Of a DNA stretch of 64,000 bases, positions 44,918 through 54,100 are shown piece by piece. Under the pieces are notes generated by a model. That model made no database searches and was not told where the DNA came from. It saw only the letters and a list, made by a program, of their open reading frames with translations. The stretch covers positions 1 through 64,000 of the forward strand of contig NZ_LRQV01000020.1 of assembly GCF_001567585.1 (NCBI RefSeq), in the 5' to 3' direction. Numbering within the stretch: the first letter of the stretch is position 1; each line of letters opens with the position of its first letter. A program made the position numbers and the translations under genes. This DNA is from Micromonospora rosaria (GTDB taxonomy: Bacteria > Actinomycetota > Actinomycetes > Mycobacteriales > Micromonosporaceae).

Positions 44918-46606
44918 ATGAACGCCGACGAGATCGCCGCCGGACGGGCCCGCTGGCAGGCCCGGTACGACGCCGCGCGCAAGCGGGACGCCGACTTCAC
45001 CACGCTCTCCGGGATGACCGTCGACCCGGTCTACGGCCCGCCCGAGGGGACCGGGTACCCGGGCTTCGAGCGGATCGGCTGGCCGGGGGAGTACCCGTAC
45101 ACCCGGGGGCTGCACCCGACCGGGTACCGGGGGCGGACCTGGACGATCCGGCAGTTCGCCGGGTTCGGCAACGCCCACCAGACCAACGAGCGGTACAAGA
45201 TGATCCTCGGCGCGGGTGGCGGCGGGCTCTCCGTCGCCTTCGACATGCCGACCCTGATGGGGCGCGACTCCGACGACCCGCAGGCGCTCGGCGAGGTCGG
45301 GCACTGCGGGGTCGCGGTGGACTCGGCCGCCGACATGGAGGTGCTCTTCGACGGCATCGACCTGGCCGCCGTGACCACCTCGATGACCATCTCCGGCCCG
45401 GCCGTGCCGGTGTTCTGCATGTACCTGGTCGCCGCCGAGCGGCAGGGCGCCGACCTGTCCCGGCTGGACGGCACCCTCCAGACCGACATCTTCAAGGAGT
45501 ACATCGCGCAGAAGGAGTGGCTCTTCGAGCCCGAGCCGCACCTGCGCCTGATCGGCGACCTGATGGAGTACTGCGCGCGGGAGATCCCCCGGTACAAGCC
45601 GCTGTCGGTCTCCGGGTACCACATCCGCGAGGCCGGCTCGACCGCCGCGCAGGAACTGGCGTACACCCTGGCCGACGGGTTCGGGTACGTCGAACTGGGG
45701 CTGTCGCGGGGGCTGGACGTGAACGTCTTCGCCCCCGGCCTGAGCTTCTTCTTCGACTCGCACCTCGACTTCTTCGAGGAGATCGCCAAGTTCCGCGCCG
45801 CCCGCCGGATCTGGGCCCGCTGGCTGCGCGAGGTGTACGGCGCGACCAGCGAGAAGGCGCTCTGGCTGCGGTTCCACACGCAGACCGCCGGGGTGTCGCT
45901 GACCGCCCAGCAGCCGGTCAACAACGTGGTCCGGACCGCCGTGGAGGCGCTGGCGGCGGTGCTCGGCGGCACCAACTCGCTGCACACCAACGCCCTGGAC
46001 GAGACCCTGGCCCTGCCCACCGACGAGTCCGCCGAGATCGCCCTGCGCACCCAGCAGGTGCTGATGGAGGAGACCGGGGTGACCAACGTGGCCGACCCGC
46101 TCGGTGGCTCCTGGTACGTCGAGGCGCTCACCGACAGGATCGAGGCGGAGGCGGAGGAGATCTTCGCCCGGATCCGTCAGCTCGGTGGGGAGGGCCCGCA
46201 CCAGATCGGCCCGATGACCTCGGGCATCCTGCGCGGCATCGAGGACGGCTGGTTCACCGGCCAGATCGCCGAGTCGGCCTTCGTGTACCAGCAGGCGCTG
46301 GAGAAGGGCGAGAAGAAGATCGTCGGGGTCAACTGCCACACCGGTACGGTCGCCAAGGAGCTGGAGATCCTGCGCATCTCGCACGAGGTGGAGCTGGAGC
46401 AGCGCCGGATGCTGGCGCAGCGCAAGGCCGGCCGGGACGAGGCGGCGGTCCGTGCCGCCGTCGGGCGCATGGTCGAGGTGAGCCGGACCGGGGAGAACAT
46501 GATCCCGGCCATGCTCGACGCGGTCCGCGTCGAGGCCACCCTCGGCGAGATCTGCGACGCGCTGCGCGCCGAGTGGGGCGTCTACCGCGAGCCCGCCCGC
46601 TTCTGA
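44918..46606 (+). CDS. icmA: Isobutyryl-CoA mutase-type large subunit
   Basis: This B12-dependent mutase subunit interconverts isobutyryl-CoA and n-butyryl-CoA. At 562 residues it has only the substrate-binding barrel; the cobalamin domain must come from a separate small subunit, not seen here. The diagnostic residues are F80 (WTIRQFAGF) and Q198 (EYIAQKEW), which distinguish isobutyryl-CoA mutase from methylmalonyl-CoA mutase (Tyr and Arg). Other motifs are [37 protein letters not shown] and [13 protein letters not shown]. The ATG follows AGGAGGAG. Neighbouring meaB supports the role. Automated labels often read methylmalonyl-CoA mutase. Confidence 0.88.
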   Translation: MNADEIAAGRARWQARYDAARKRDADFTTLSGMTVDPVYGPPEGTGYPGFERIGWPGEYPYTRGLHPTGYRGRTWTIRQFAGFGNAHQTNERYKMILGAGGGGLSVAFDMPTLMGRDSDDPQALGEVGHCGVAVDSAADMEVLFDGIDLAAVTTSMTISGPAVPVFCMYLVAAERQGADLSRLDGTLQTDIFKEYIAQKEWLFEPEPHLRLIGDLMEYCAREIPRYKPLSVSGYHIREAGSTAAQELAYTLADGFGYVELGLSRGLDVNVFAPGLSFFFDSHLDFFEEIAKFRAARRIWARWLREVYGATSEKALWLRFHTQTAGVSLTAQQPVNNVVRTAVEALAAVLGGTNSLHTNALDETLALPTDESAEIALRTQQVLMEETGVTNVADPLGGSWYVEALTDRIEAEAEEIFARIRQLGGEGPHQIGPMTSGILRGIEDGWFTGQIAESAFVYQQALEKGEKKIVGVNCHTGTVAKELEILRISHEVELEQRRMLAQRKAGRDEAAVRAAVGRMVEVSRTGENMIPAMLDAVRVEATLGEICDALRAEWGVYREPARF

Positions 46607-46743
46607 CCCGACCCCCGTGCCCGCCCCGTCTCCACGGTCCGCCGGGGGACGGCGGCGGGCCCGGTGGTGAGCAGGGTGAGGGCGGCAACTGTGGCGTCGC
46701 GGCTGAGCTGAGTTCCGTGGCCCGCGTGCGAGACTAGATAACC

Positions 46744-47670
46744 ATGAGCGACCCACGGATCACCTCGTCGATCTTCACCCGCGGCGCGGTCGACCTCAGC
46801 GCGCTGCGCACCCCCGCACCGGCTCCTGCCCGTCCCGCCGCCCCGGCCCCGACCGGCCCGTCGCCGACCGGCGTTCCGGGCGGCCCCGCCGCCGGTGGCG
46901 GCGTCACCGTGATCGATGTGACCGAGGCGACCTTCCAGTCCGAGGTCCTCGAACGCTCGCTGACGACACCGGTGGTCGTCGACTTCTGGGCCGAGTGGTG
47001 CCAGCCCTGCAAGCAGCTCTCCCCGGTGCTGGAGAAGCTGGCGGTCGAGGGCGGCGGCGCCTGGGTGCTCGCCAAGATCGACGTCGACGCCAACCCCCGG
47101 ATCGCCCAGATGTTCCGGGTGCAGGGCATCCCGATGGTCTACGCGGTGGTCGGCGGGCAGCCGGTCGACGCGTTCTCCGGCGTGGTCCCCGAGGCGCAGC
47201 TGCGGCAGTGGATCCAGGCCGTGCTCGCCGCCGGTGGGGTCACCGTCGAGACGCCGGGCGACCCCCGGCTCGACGAGGCCGACGACGCGCTGATGAGCGG
47301 TGACCTGGACGCCGCCGAGGCCGCGTACCGCAAGATCCTGGCCGAGACCCCGGCGGACGCCGTGGCCGAGGCGGGGCTGGCCCAGGTCGGGCTGGCCCGG
47401 CGGGTCGCCGGCGCGAACCCGGCCACGGCGCTGGCCGCCGCCGAGGCGGCCCCGGACGACGTGGACGCGCAGCTGCTCGCCGCCGACGTGGAGGTGCTCT
47501 CCGGCCTGGCCGAGTCGGCGTACGCCCGGCTGGTCGCCGTGGTGCGGCGGACCAGCGGCGAGGACCGCGAGAAGGTACGCCAGCACCTGGTGTCGCTGTT
47601 CAGCGTCGCCGGGCCGGACGACCCCGCCGTCGCCTCCGCCCGTCGGGCCCTGGCCAGCGCCCTGTTCTAG
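46744..47670 (+). CDS. YbbN/CnoX-like thioredoxin-TPR protein
   Basis: The 308-residue protein has a Pro/Ala-rich N-terminus of about 50 residues, a thioredoxin domain (about 55-165) with redox motif WCQPC in [13 protein letters not shown], and a C-terminal TPR-like helical region. WCQPC instead of WCGPC suggests altered redox behaviour, as in chaperone-type members. It probably protects proteins under oxidative or chlorine stress. A weak GAGACT -10-like box lies 8 nt before the ATG, and no Shine-Dalgarno is seen. Confidence 0.88.
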   Translation: MSDPRITSSIFTRGAVDLSALRTPAPAPARPAAPAPTGPSPTGVPGGPAAGGGVTVIDVTEATFQSEVLERSLTTPVVVDFWAEWCQPCKQLSPVLEKLAVEGGGAWVLAKIDVDANPRIAQMFRVQGIPMVYAVVGGQPVDAFSGVVPEAQLRQWIQAVLAAGGVTVETPGDPRLDEADDALMSGDLDAAEAAYRKILAETPADAVAEAGLAQVGLARRVAGANPATALAAAEAAPDDVDAQLLAADVEVLSGLAESAYARLVAVVRRTSGEDREKVRQHLVSLFSVAGPDDPAVASARRALASALF

Positions 47671-47795
47671 CCCCGCCCCGGGCCGCCTCCCGCGCCCGGT
47701 ACGGATGTCCGCAGCGCGGGCCGGCACCGGCCGGCCCGCCCGAGCACACCGGGACCGCGTACACCAGCGACCGAGCAGGCAGGGACGGAGGACGG

Positions 47796-48992
47796 GTGCC
47801 CATGAAGCGTCGGATCGCCGTCCTCGACGCGCCGACCAACCTCGGCCTGCGTCCACCCACGCTGACCTCGGTGCCCGGCTGCGGGAAGGCACCCGGGGCG
47901 CTGCGCGACCACGACCTGGTCACCCGACTGGGGGCCCGGGACGCCGGCTGCCTGACCCCACCCCGGTACGACCCCGGTGACTGGCGCCCCGGGGACGGGG
48001 TCTGCCACGCGCGGGAGATCGCCGCGTACTCGACGGCGTTGGCCGGCCGGCTCGGCGCGATCATCGACCGGGGGGAGTTCCCGCTGGTCCTGGGCGGTGA
48101 CTGCTCGGTGCTGATCGGGTCGGCGCTGGCCATGCACCGGCTCGGCGAGGCGGTCGGCGGCCGGATCGGGTTGGTCTTCGTCGACGGCCACTCCGACTTC
48201 CGGCACCCCGGCAACGCCTCCTACGTCGGCGCGGCGGCCGGCGAGGACCTCGCCCTGGTCACCGGGCGCGGGCAGGCCGACCTGGCCGCCATCGAGGGAC
48301 GCCGGCCGTACTTCCGGGACATCGACGTGGTGGTCCTCGGCATCCGCGCCCAGGACGAGTACCGTCTCGACCTCCAGGCCGCCGGGATCGTCAACCGGCC
48401 GGTGCCGGCGCTGCGCGCCGAGGGCGCGGCCCGGACCGCGCAGTGGGCGCACGAGCAGCTCGCCGACTGCGCCGGGTACTGGGTGCACATCGACGTGGAC
48501 GTCCTGGACCCGGCGGTGATGCCGGCGGTCGACGCCCCCGACCCCGGCGGGATCGCCTTCGCCGAGCTGGAGATCCTGCTGGCCGGCCTGGTGGACACCC
48601 CGCACTGCCTCGGCGTCGAGCTGACCGTCTTCGACCCCGACTACGACCCGGACGGCGCGTACGCCGCCGAGATCGTCAACACCCTGGTCGCCGGGCTGGC
48701 CCCGGTCTCCGCCCCGGACCCGGCGCCGCCGTCCCTCTCCCTGCCCTCGCCCAGGTCGTTCCGACCGCTGGCCCCGGAGCCGCGCCGCCGGCTCGCCGAC
48801 GGGTCCGCCGACGGGACTCCTGAGGGGTCGTCGGACGGGTTCCCCCGCGACGCCACGGCCGGGGACCCGGTCGAGGCCGCCCCGACGGGCGGAACCGCGC
48901 CCGACGACGCGGACGCCCCGGGGGCCGTGGACGTGCCCGGGGCTGCGGAGCGTCCGGTCAGCGGTGGAGGGCGCGCAGGAAGCGTTCGGTGA
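47796..48992 (+). CDS. Arginase/agmatinase-family protein with a long acidic tail
   Basis: The ureohydrolase domain covers about residues 1-300 of 398. Metal-binding motifs are GGDCS (100-104), DGHSD (130-134) and HIDVDVLDPA (231-240). In most family members the first motif is GGDHS, so Cys103 replaces a Mn-binding His; activity or metal preference may differ. The last ~95 residues are Pro/Asp/Gly/Ala-rich and look disordered. GTG at 47796 with GGAGG upstream is preferred; ATG 47802 is possible. The 3' end overlaps the convergent PBP gene by 35 bp. Confidence 0.87.
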   Translation: MPMKRRIAVLDAPTNLGLRPPTLTSVPGCGKAPGALRDHDLVTRLGARDAGCLTPPRYDPGDWRPGDGVCHAREIAAYSTALAGRLGAIIDRGEFPLVLGGDCSVLIGSALAMHRLGEAVGGRIGLVFVDGHSDFRHPGNASYVGAAAGEDLALVTGRGQADLAAIEGRRPYFRDIDVVVLGIRAQDEYRLDLQAAGIVNRPVPALRAEGAARTAQWAHEQLADCAGYWVHIDVDVLDPAVMPAVDAPDPGGIAFAELEILLAGLVDTPHCLGVELTVFDPDYDPDGAYAAEIVNTLVAGLAPVSAPDPAPPSLSLPSPRSFRPLAPEPRRRLADGSADGTPEGSSDGFPRDATAGDPVEAAPTGGTAPDDADAPGAVDVPGAAERPVSGGGRAGSVR

Positions 48993-50910
48993 TCGGGACG
49001 GCCGACTCGGTGCTGGAGCCGCCCTTCTCGACGAAGACCGCGAACGCCACGTCACCCTGCCACCCCACGAACCAGGCGTGCGTGTTCGCGGGGTTGTCGT
49101 CGTACTCGGCGGTGCCGGTCTTGCCGTGCACCGGGTCGCCGGGGACGTCGGCCAGGGCCTTGCCGGTGCCGGTGGTGACCACCGCGCGCATCATCGTCCG
49201 CAGTGGCTCGACCGACTCGGCCCGGAGCTGCGGGCCGGGTTCGGCGCGCTGCTGCGGCGCCGGGTCCAGCAGCAGGGTCGGCTGCTCCCAGCGGCCCCGG
49301 GCGACCGCGGCGGTGGCCGCCGCCATGGCCAGCGGGCTGACCTGGGTGGTGCCCTGCCCGAAGGACGCGGCGGCCTGCTCGGTCGCCGACCCGCCGGTGG
49401 AGACCTTGCCGGTGAAGGCCTCGACGCCGAGGTCCCAGGTGCCCTCCAGGCCGAGCGTACGGCCGGTCTCGGCGAGGCCGTCCGGGCCGAGCTCCGGGGC
49501 CAGCGCGGCGAAGGCGGTGTTGCAGGAACGGGCGAAGACCGTCCGGAACGGTACCGAGCCCAGCTCGAAGTCGTTCGAGTTCTTGAAGGAGCGGCCCTCG
49601 ACGGTGAACGTCTTCGGGCAGTCGACCCGACCGTCGAGGGTGATCGCCTGCCGGTCCAGCAGGCCCAGCGTGCTGACCATCTTGAAGGTGGAGCCGGGCG
49701 GCACCTGCGCGGTGAAGGCGAGGTTCGTGCCGGCCGCCCCGGGACCGTTGGCGACGGCGAGCACCGCCCCGTCGCTGATCCGGACCGCCACCAGCGCGGA
49801 GGTGCGCTTCTCGGCGCGCAGCGCCGCGTCGGCGGCGTTCTGCGTCCGCACGTCCAGGGTGGTCTTCAGCGACTCGCCCGGCTGCGGCTCGCGGCGGAAC
49901 AGCTCCGTGTCGGTGGGGACCAGGGTGCCGTCCGGCCCCGGCCGCTTGGTGATCACGGAGACGCCGGGGACGCCCCGGAGCCGGACGTCGTACCGGCCCT
50001 GGAGCCCGCCGTGGCCGACCAGGTCGCCCGCGACGTACCGGTCGGGGTGGGCCTTGAGGTCGTCGGCCTGGGCCGGGTCCACCGAGCCGAGCAGCGCGCG
50101 GGCGAACTCCCGGGTCGGGGCCAGGTCGAGCTCGTCGGCCTGGTACTTCGTGCCCGGCAGGTCGTAGATCCGCGACCGGATCTGGTCGTACGCGGCGCGG
50201 CGCAGGGTGACCACCTCGACGAAGGCGTCCGGCTTGGCCTCGGCGAGTCGTTTCGGCAGGTCGGAGAGGTCGACCGGGGGAGTGATCGGCGGCTTGACCG
50301 CCCGGAACGCGGCGGTCAGGTCGGCGGAGAGCTTCCGCACGTCGGTGACCTCGCTGGGCTGCACCCCCACCCGTACCACCGGCCGGGGCGTGACGATCGG
50401 CTCGCCGGCGGCGTCCAGGACCGCCGACCGGGTGCCCACGGTGCGCCGCAGCCCCAGCCGGTCCCCCTTGGTGAGCTGCTCGTGCACCACCTCGGGGGAC
50501 CAGATCACCTGCCAGTCGTCACCGGAGCGGCGCAGCCGCAGCTCCCGGTCGTACTCCCAGCGGGTGTCGCCGGGCAGCGTCCAGGTCACCCGGAACCGGC
50601 TGGTCGCGGTGTCCTGGGTGACCTCGGCGTCACCCGACCGGCGCAGCTCGGGCGGGGTGTCGACCAGCTCGCCGGCGAGCGTGCGCAACTCGTCGGTGAC
50701 CTGCTCGGCGCTGATCCGGGCCCCGGTGGGGTCGATGAACCCGACCGGGGTCAGGTCACCGGAGCGCCAACCGGCCAGGAAGGCGTCCACGCTCCCCTCC
50801 GGCCCGTCACTGTCCGAACATCCGGTCAGCAACCCGGCGGCCATCGTGACGGCGGCCACGACGGCGAGGTACCGGCGGGCGGGACGGTGGTACGGGCGTG
50901 CGGGTGGCAT
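48958..50910 (-). CDS. Lipoprotein penicillin-binding protein with NTF2-like domain
   Basis: The 650-residue protein has a lipoprotein signal (lipobox LTGC, Cys31), a MecA_N/NTF2-like domain (about 35-155), a PBP dimerisation domain (about 160-360) and a transpeptidase domain. Active-site motifs are S407 in STFK, SCN (ARSCNTAFA) and KTG at 597-599. This domain order is shared with PbpA-like class B PBPs of actinobacteria and with PBP2a. The ATG at 50910 has GGGGAG 4 nt upstream. It converges on and slightly overlaps the arginase-family gene. Confidence 0.93.
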   Translation of the reverse strand: MPPARPYHRPARRYLAVVAAVTMAAGLLTGCSDSDGPEGSVDAFLAGWRSGDLTPVGFIDPTGARISAEQVTDELRTLAGELVDTPPELRRSGDAEVTQDTATSRFRVTWTLPGDTRWEYDRELRLRRSGDDWQVIWSPEVVHEQLTKGDRLGLRRTVGTRSAVLDAAGEPIVTPRPVVRVGVQPSEVTDVRKLSADLTAAFRAVKPPITPPVDLSDLPKRLAEAKPDAFVEVVTLRRAAYDQIRSRIYDLPGTKYQADELDLAPTREFARALLGSVDPAQADDLKAHPDRYVAGDLVGHGGLQGRYDVRLRGVPGVSVITKRPGPDGTLVPTDTELFRREPQPGESLKTTLDVRTQNAADAALRAEKRTSALVAVRISDGAVLAVANGPGAAGTNLAFTAQVPPGSTFKMVSTLGLLDRQAITLDGRVDCPKTFTVEGRSFKNSNDFELGSVPFRTVFARSCNTAFAALAPELGPDGLAETGRTLGLEGTWDLGVEAFTGKVSTGGSATEQAAASFGQGTTQVSPLAMAAATAAVARGRWEQPTLLLDPAPQQRAEPGPQLRAESVEPLRTMMRAVVTTGTGKALADVPGDPVHGKTGTAEYDDNPANTHAWFVGWQGDVAFAVFVEKGGSSTESAVPITERFLRALHR

Positions 50911-51139
50911 CGGGCTCCCCTCGGCTCGGCTTGCCCCGCACGCTAGTACGAGATCGCCACCGGCACTGCCCCGGCCAGGGCGGATCCGGTAAAGAGGGTG
51001 GGCCGAGAGTGTGATGAAAATCCCGAGCCGGGGTATCCAGCAGCCGTTCGCCCACGTACCCACAACGGGTGAAAGGACTTCAACCCCGATCCGGACGTCC
51101 GGCCGGTGGTCCGCCGAGCAGCGTGGAGATCGGCAGGCC

Positions 51140-51175
51140 TAGGCTGGGCGGAGAGTGACCCACAACGCCGTGGGT
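51140..51175 (+). promoter_or_regulatory. Putative gdh -10 box and 5' leader hairpin
   Basis: TAGGCT at 51140-51145 fits a -10 element. Downstream, ACCCAC (51158-51163) and GTGGGT (51170-51175) form a 6-bp hairpin in what would be the first bases of the leader, 17 nt before the ATG at 51192. The hairpin stands just ahead of the GGGGAG ribosome-binding site. Confidence 0.4.
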
Positions 51176-51191
51176 TGAGGGGAGTGCACCA

Positions 51192-54100
51192 ATGGACCGG
51201 CGTCCGGCGATCAAACCGGGTCCCGACCTCCGGCAGGTTGACACCGGCCGGGACGACAGCTTCGATACGGCGACCGACGGGGACGGCCACGGCCGACTCG
51301 ACACCGGAGTGACCGGTTTGACCGGTTCGAGTGTCGACACCCTCTACGATCTCGGCCTACCCCCCGAGGCGCTGGCCGACGACGTGGAGGACGCCGAGCT
51401 CGACGAGCCGGTGCCGAACGCGGAGCGGCTGGTGGCCCAGGCGGTGGCCCTGGCCGGGGACGACCACGACGCGGCCACCCTGGTCGGCCGGTTCTGGCGG
51501 TTCGCGCCGGACGAGGAGCTGATCGGCTTCACCCCGGAGGAGATGCTCGACGCTGCCCGCGCGCACCGGGACCTCGCCGAGCAGCGGGTGCCGGGCGAGC
51601 TGAAGCTGCGGATCCACGCCCCCGGCGCCGACCAGCACCACACGGTCATCGAGATCGTCACCGACGACATGCCGTTCCTGGTCGACTCGATGACGGCGCT
51701 GCTCAACGCGCACCACCTCGACGTGCACATGCTGGTCCACCCGCTGGTGGTGGTCCGGCGGGAGCCGCTGGGTCGGCTGACCGAGGTCTCCGCCGACGTC
51801 GAGCCCGACGACGCGATCGCCGGGGACCTGGTCGAGAGCTGGATGCGGATCGAGATCGACCCGATCCGGGACGCCGAGCAGCGTGACCGGTTGCGGCGGG
51901 AACTCCAGCGGGTCCTCACCGACGTGCGGGAGGCGGTGGAGGACTGGCCGAAGATGCGCCAGTGCGCCCTGACGCTCGCCGACGACCTCGCCGCCGCGCG
52001 GACCTCCGAGAGCCGCCCACCGGTGCCGGAGAAGGACATCACCGACTCGGTGGAGCTGCTGCGCTGGCTCGCCCACGACCACTTCACCTTCCTCGGCTAC
52101 CGGGAGTACCGGCTGGTCGACGCGCCGTCGGACGACCCGGCCGGTGGCGCCGGCGGCAAGGCGCTGGAGGCGGTCCTCGGCACCGGGCTGGGCATCCTGC
52201 GGCAGGACGCGCCGGAGGCGCGGGCGTTGGCCTCGATGACCCCGGAGGCGCACGAGAAGGTGCTGGAGAAGCGCCTGTTGATCATCACCAAGGCGAACTC
52301 CCGGGCCACCGTGCACCGGTCGGCGTACCTGGACTACATCGGCTTCAAGATCTTCGACGAGCACGGCGAGGTGGTCGGGGAGCGGCGGTTCCTCGGCCTC
52401 TTCTCCACCGCCGCGTACCGGACCAGCGTGCGGGAGTTGCCGGTGGTCCGCCGCAAGGTCGCCGAGGTGCTGGAGCGCTCCGGCCTGAGCCAGCGCAGCC
52501 ACTCCGGCAAGGACCTGCTCCAGATCCTGGAGACCTACCCGCGCGACGAGCTGTTCCAGATCAAGACCGACGACCTGTACCACGCGGTGATCGGCGTGCT
52601 GCGGATGGCCGGTCGCCGGCAGCTGCGGGTCTTCCTGCGCCGGGACGCGTACGGGCGGTTCATCTCCTGCCTGATCTACCTGCCCCGGGACCGGTTCACC
52701 ACGCAGAACCGGCTGCGGATGCAGGACATCCTGCTGCGCGAGCTGAACGGTGTCGGGGTGGACTACACCACCCGGGTCACCGAGTCGATGCTGGCCCGGG
52801 TGCACTTCATCGTCCGGACCGACCCGGGCAACCCGCCGGGGGAGATCGACGCCGACCTGCTCGCCGAGGAACTGGCCGACGCCACCCGGCTCTGGGACGA
52901 CGACTACCGGCTGGTGCTGGAGCGCAAGCTCGGCGACGAGCAGGCCAAGCACCTGTTCACCCGGTACGCCGACGCGTTCCCGGAGGGGTACAAGGACGGG
53001 CACACGCCGTACGAGGCGATGAAGGACCTGGCCAAGCTGGAACTGCTGGAGGAGCCCGGCCAGCTGGAGATGCACCTGTTCCGCAAGCAGCTCGCCCCGC
53101 GTCCGGGGCAGCGGGGGGCGGAGCTGGACGAGGCGATGAACGTCCGGTTCAAGGTGTACCGGTACGGCGAGCCGATGATGCTCTCGGCGGTGCTGCCGGT
53201 GCTGCACTCGCTCGGTGTGAAGGTGGTCGACGAGCACCCGTACGAGGTGGACCGGATCGACGGCCGGATCTGGCTGTACGACTTCGGTCTGCACCTGCCC
53301 GAGGGGCACCAGGAGCTGTCCGAGGTCCGCCCGCACGTGGAGAACGCCTTCGCCGCCGCCTGGCGGGGCGAGGCCGAGGTGGACGGCTTCAACGAGCTGG
53401 TGCTGCGGGCCGGGCTGACCTGGCGGCAGGTGGTGGTGCTGCGCGCGTACGCGAAGTACCTGCGCCAGGCCGGCACGGTCTTCTCCCAGGACTACGTGGA
53501 GTCGACCTTCACCGCGAACCCGGGCATCGCCGCGCTGCTGGTGGAGCTCTTCGAGGTCCGGTTCGCCCCGGAGTCGGGGCTGGACGCGGCGGGCCGTGAG
53601 GCGCGCGGCAAGGAGCTGGTGACGGCGGTCACCGAGGCGCTGGACGAGGTGGCCAGCCTCGACCAGGACCGGATCCTGCGCTCGTACCTGACCCTGATCC
53701 AGGCCACCCTGCGGACCAGCTTCTACCAGAAGCGGCCCGACGGCCGGCCCAAGTCGTACGTGGCGTTCAAGCTGGACCCGCAGGCCATCCCGGACCTGCC
53801 GGCGCCCCGGCCGAAGTTCGAGATCTTCGTGTACTCGCCCCGGTTCGAGGGGGTGCACCTGCGGTTCGGCCCGGTGGCCCGGGGCGGGCTGCGCTGGTCC
53901 GACCGGCGGGAGGACTTCCGGACCGAGGTGCTCGGCCTGGTCAAGGCGCAGATGGTGAAGAACGCCGTGATCGTGCCGGTGGGCGCCAAGGGCGGCTTCG
54001 TGCTCAAGCAGAAGCCGGGCGACCGGGACGAGGCGGTGATCTGCTACAAGGAGTTCATCTCCGCCCTGCTCGACGTCACCGACAACATCGTCAGCGGCGA

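Noticed and set aside
44918..46606. Methylmalonyl-CoA mutase large subunit
   Set aside because: F80 and Q198 and the absence of a B12 domain fit isobutyryl-CoA mutase better, despite the nearby methylmalonyl-CoA epimerase gene.
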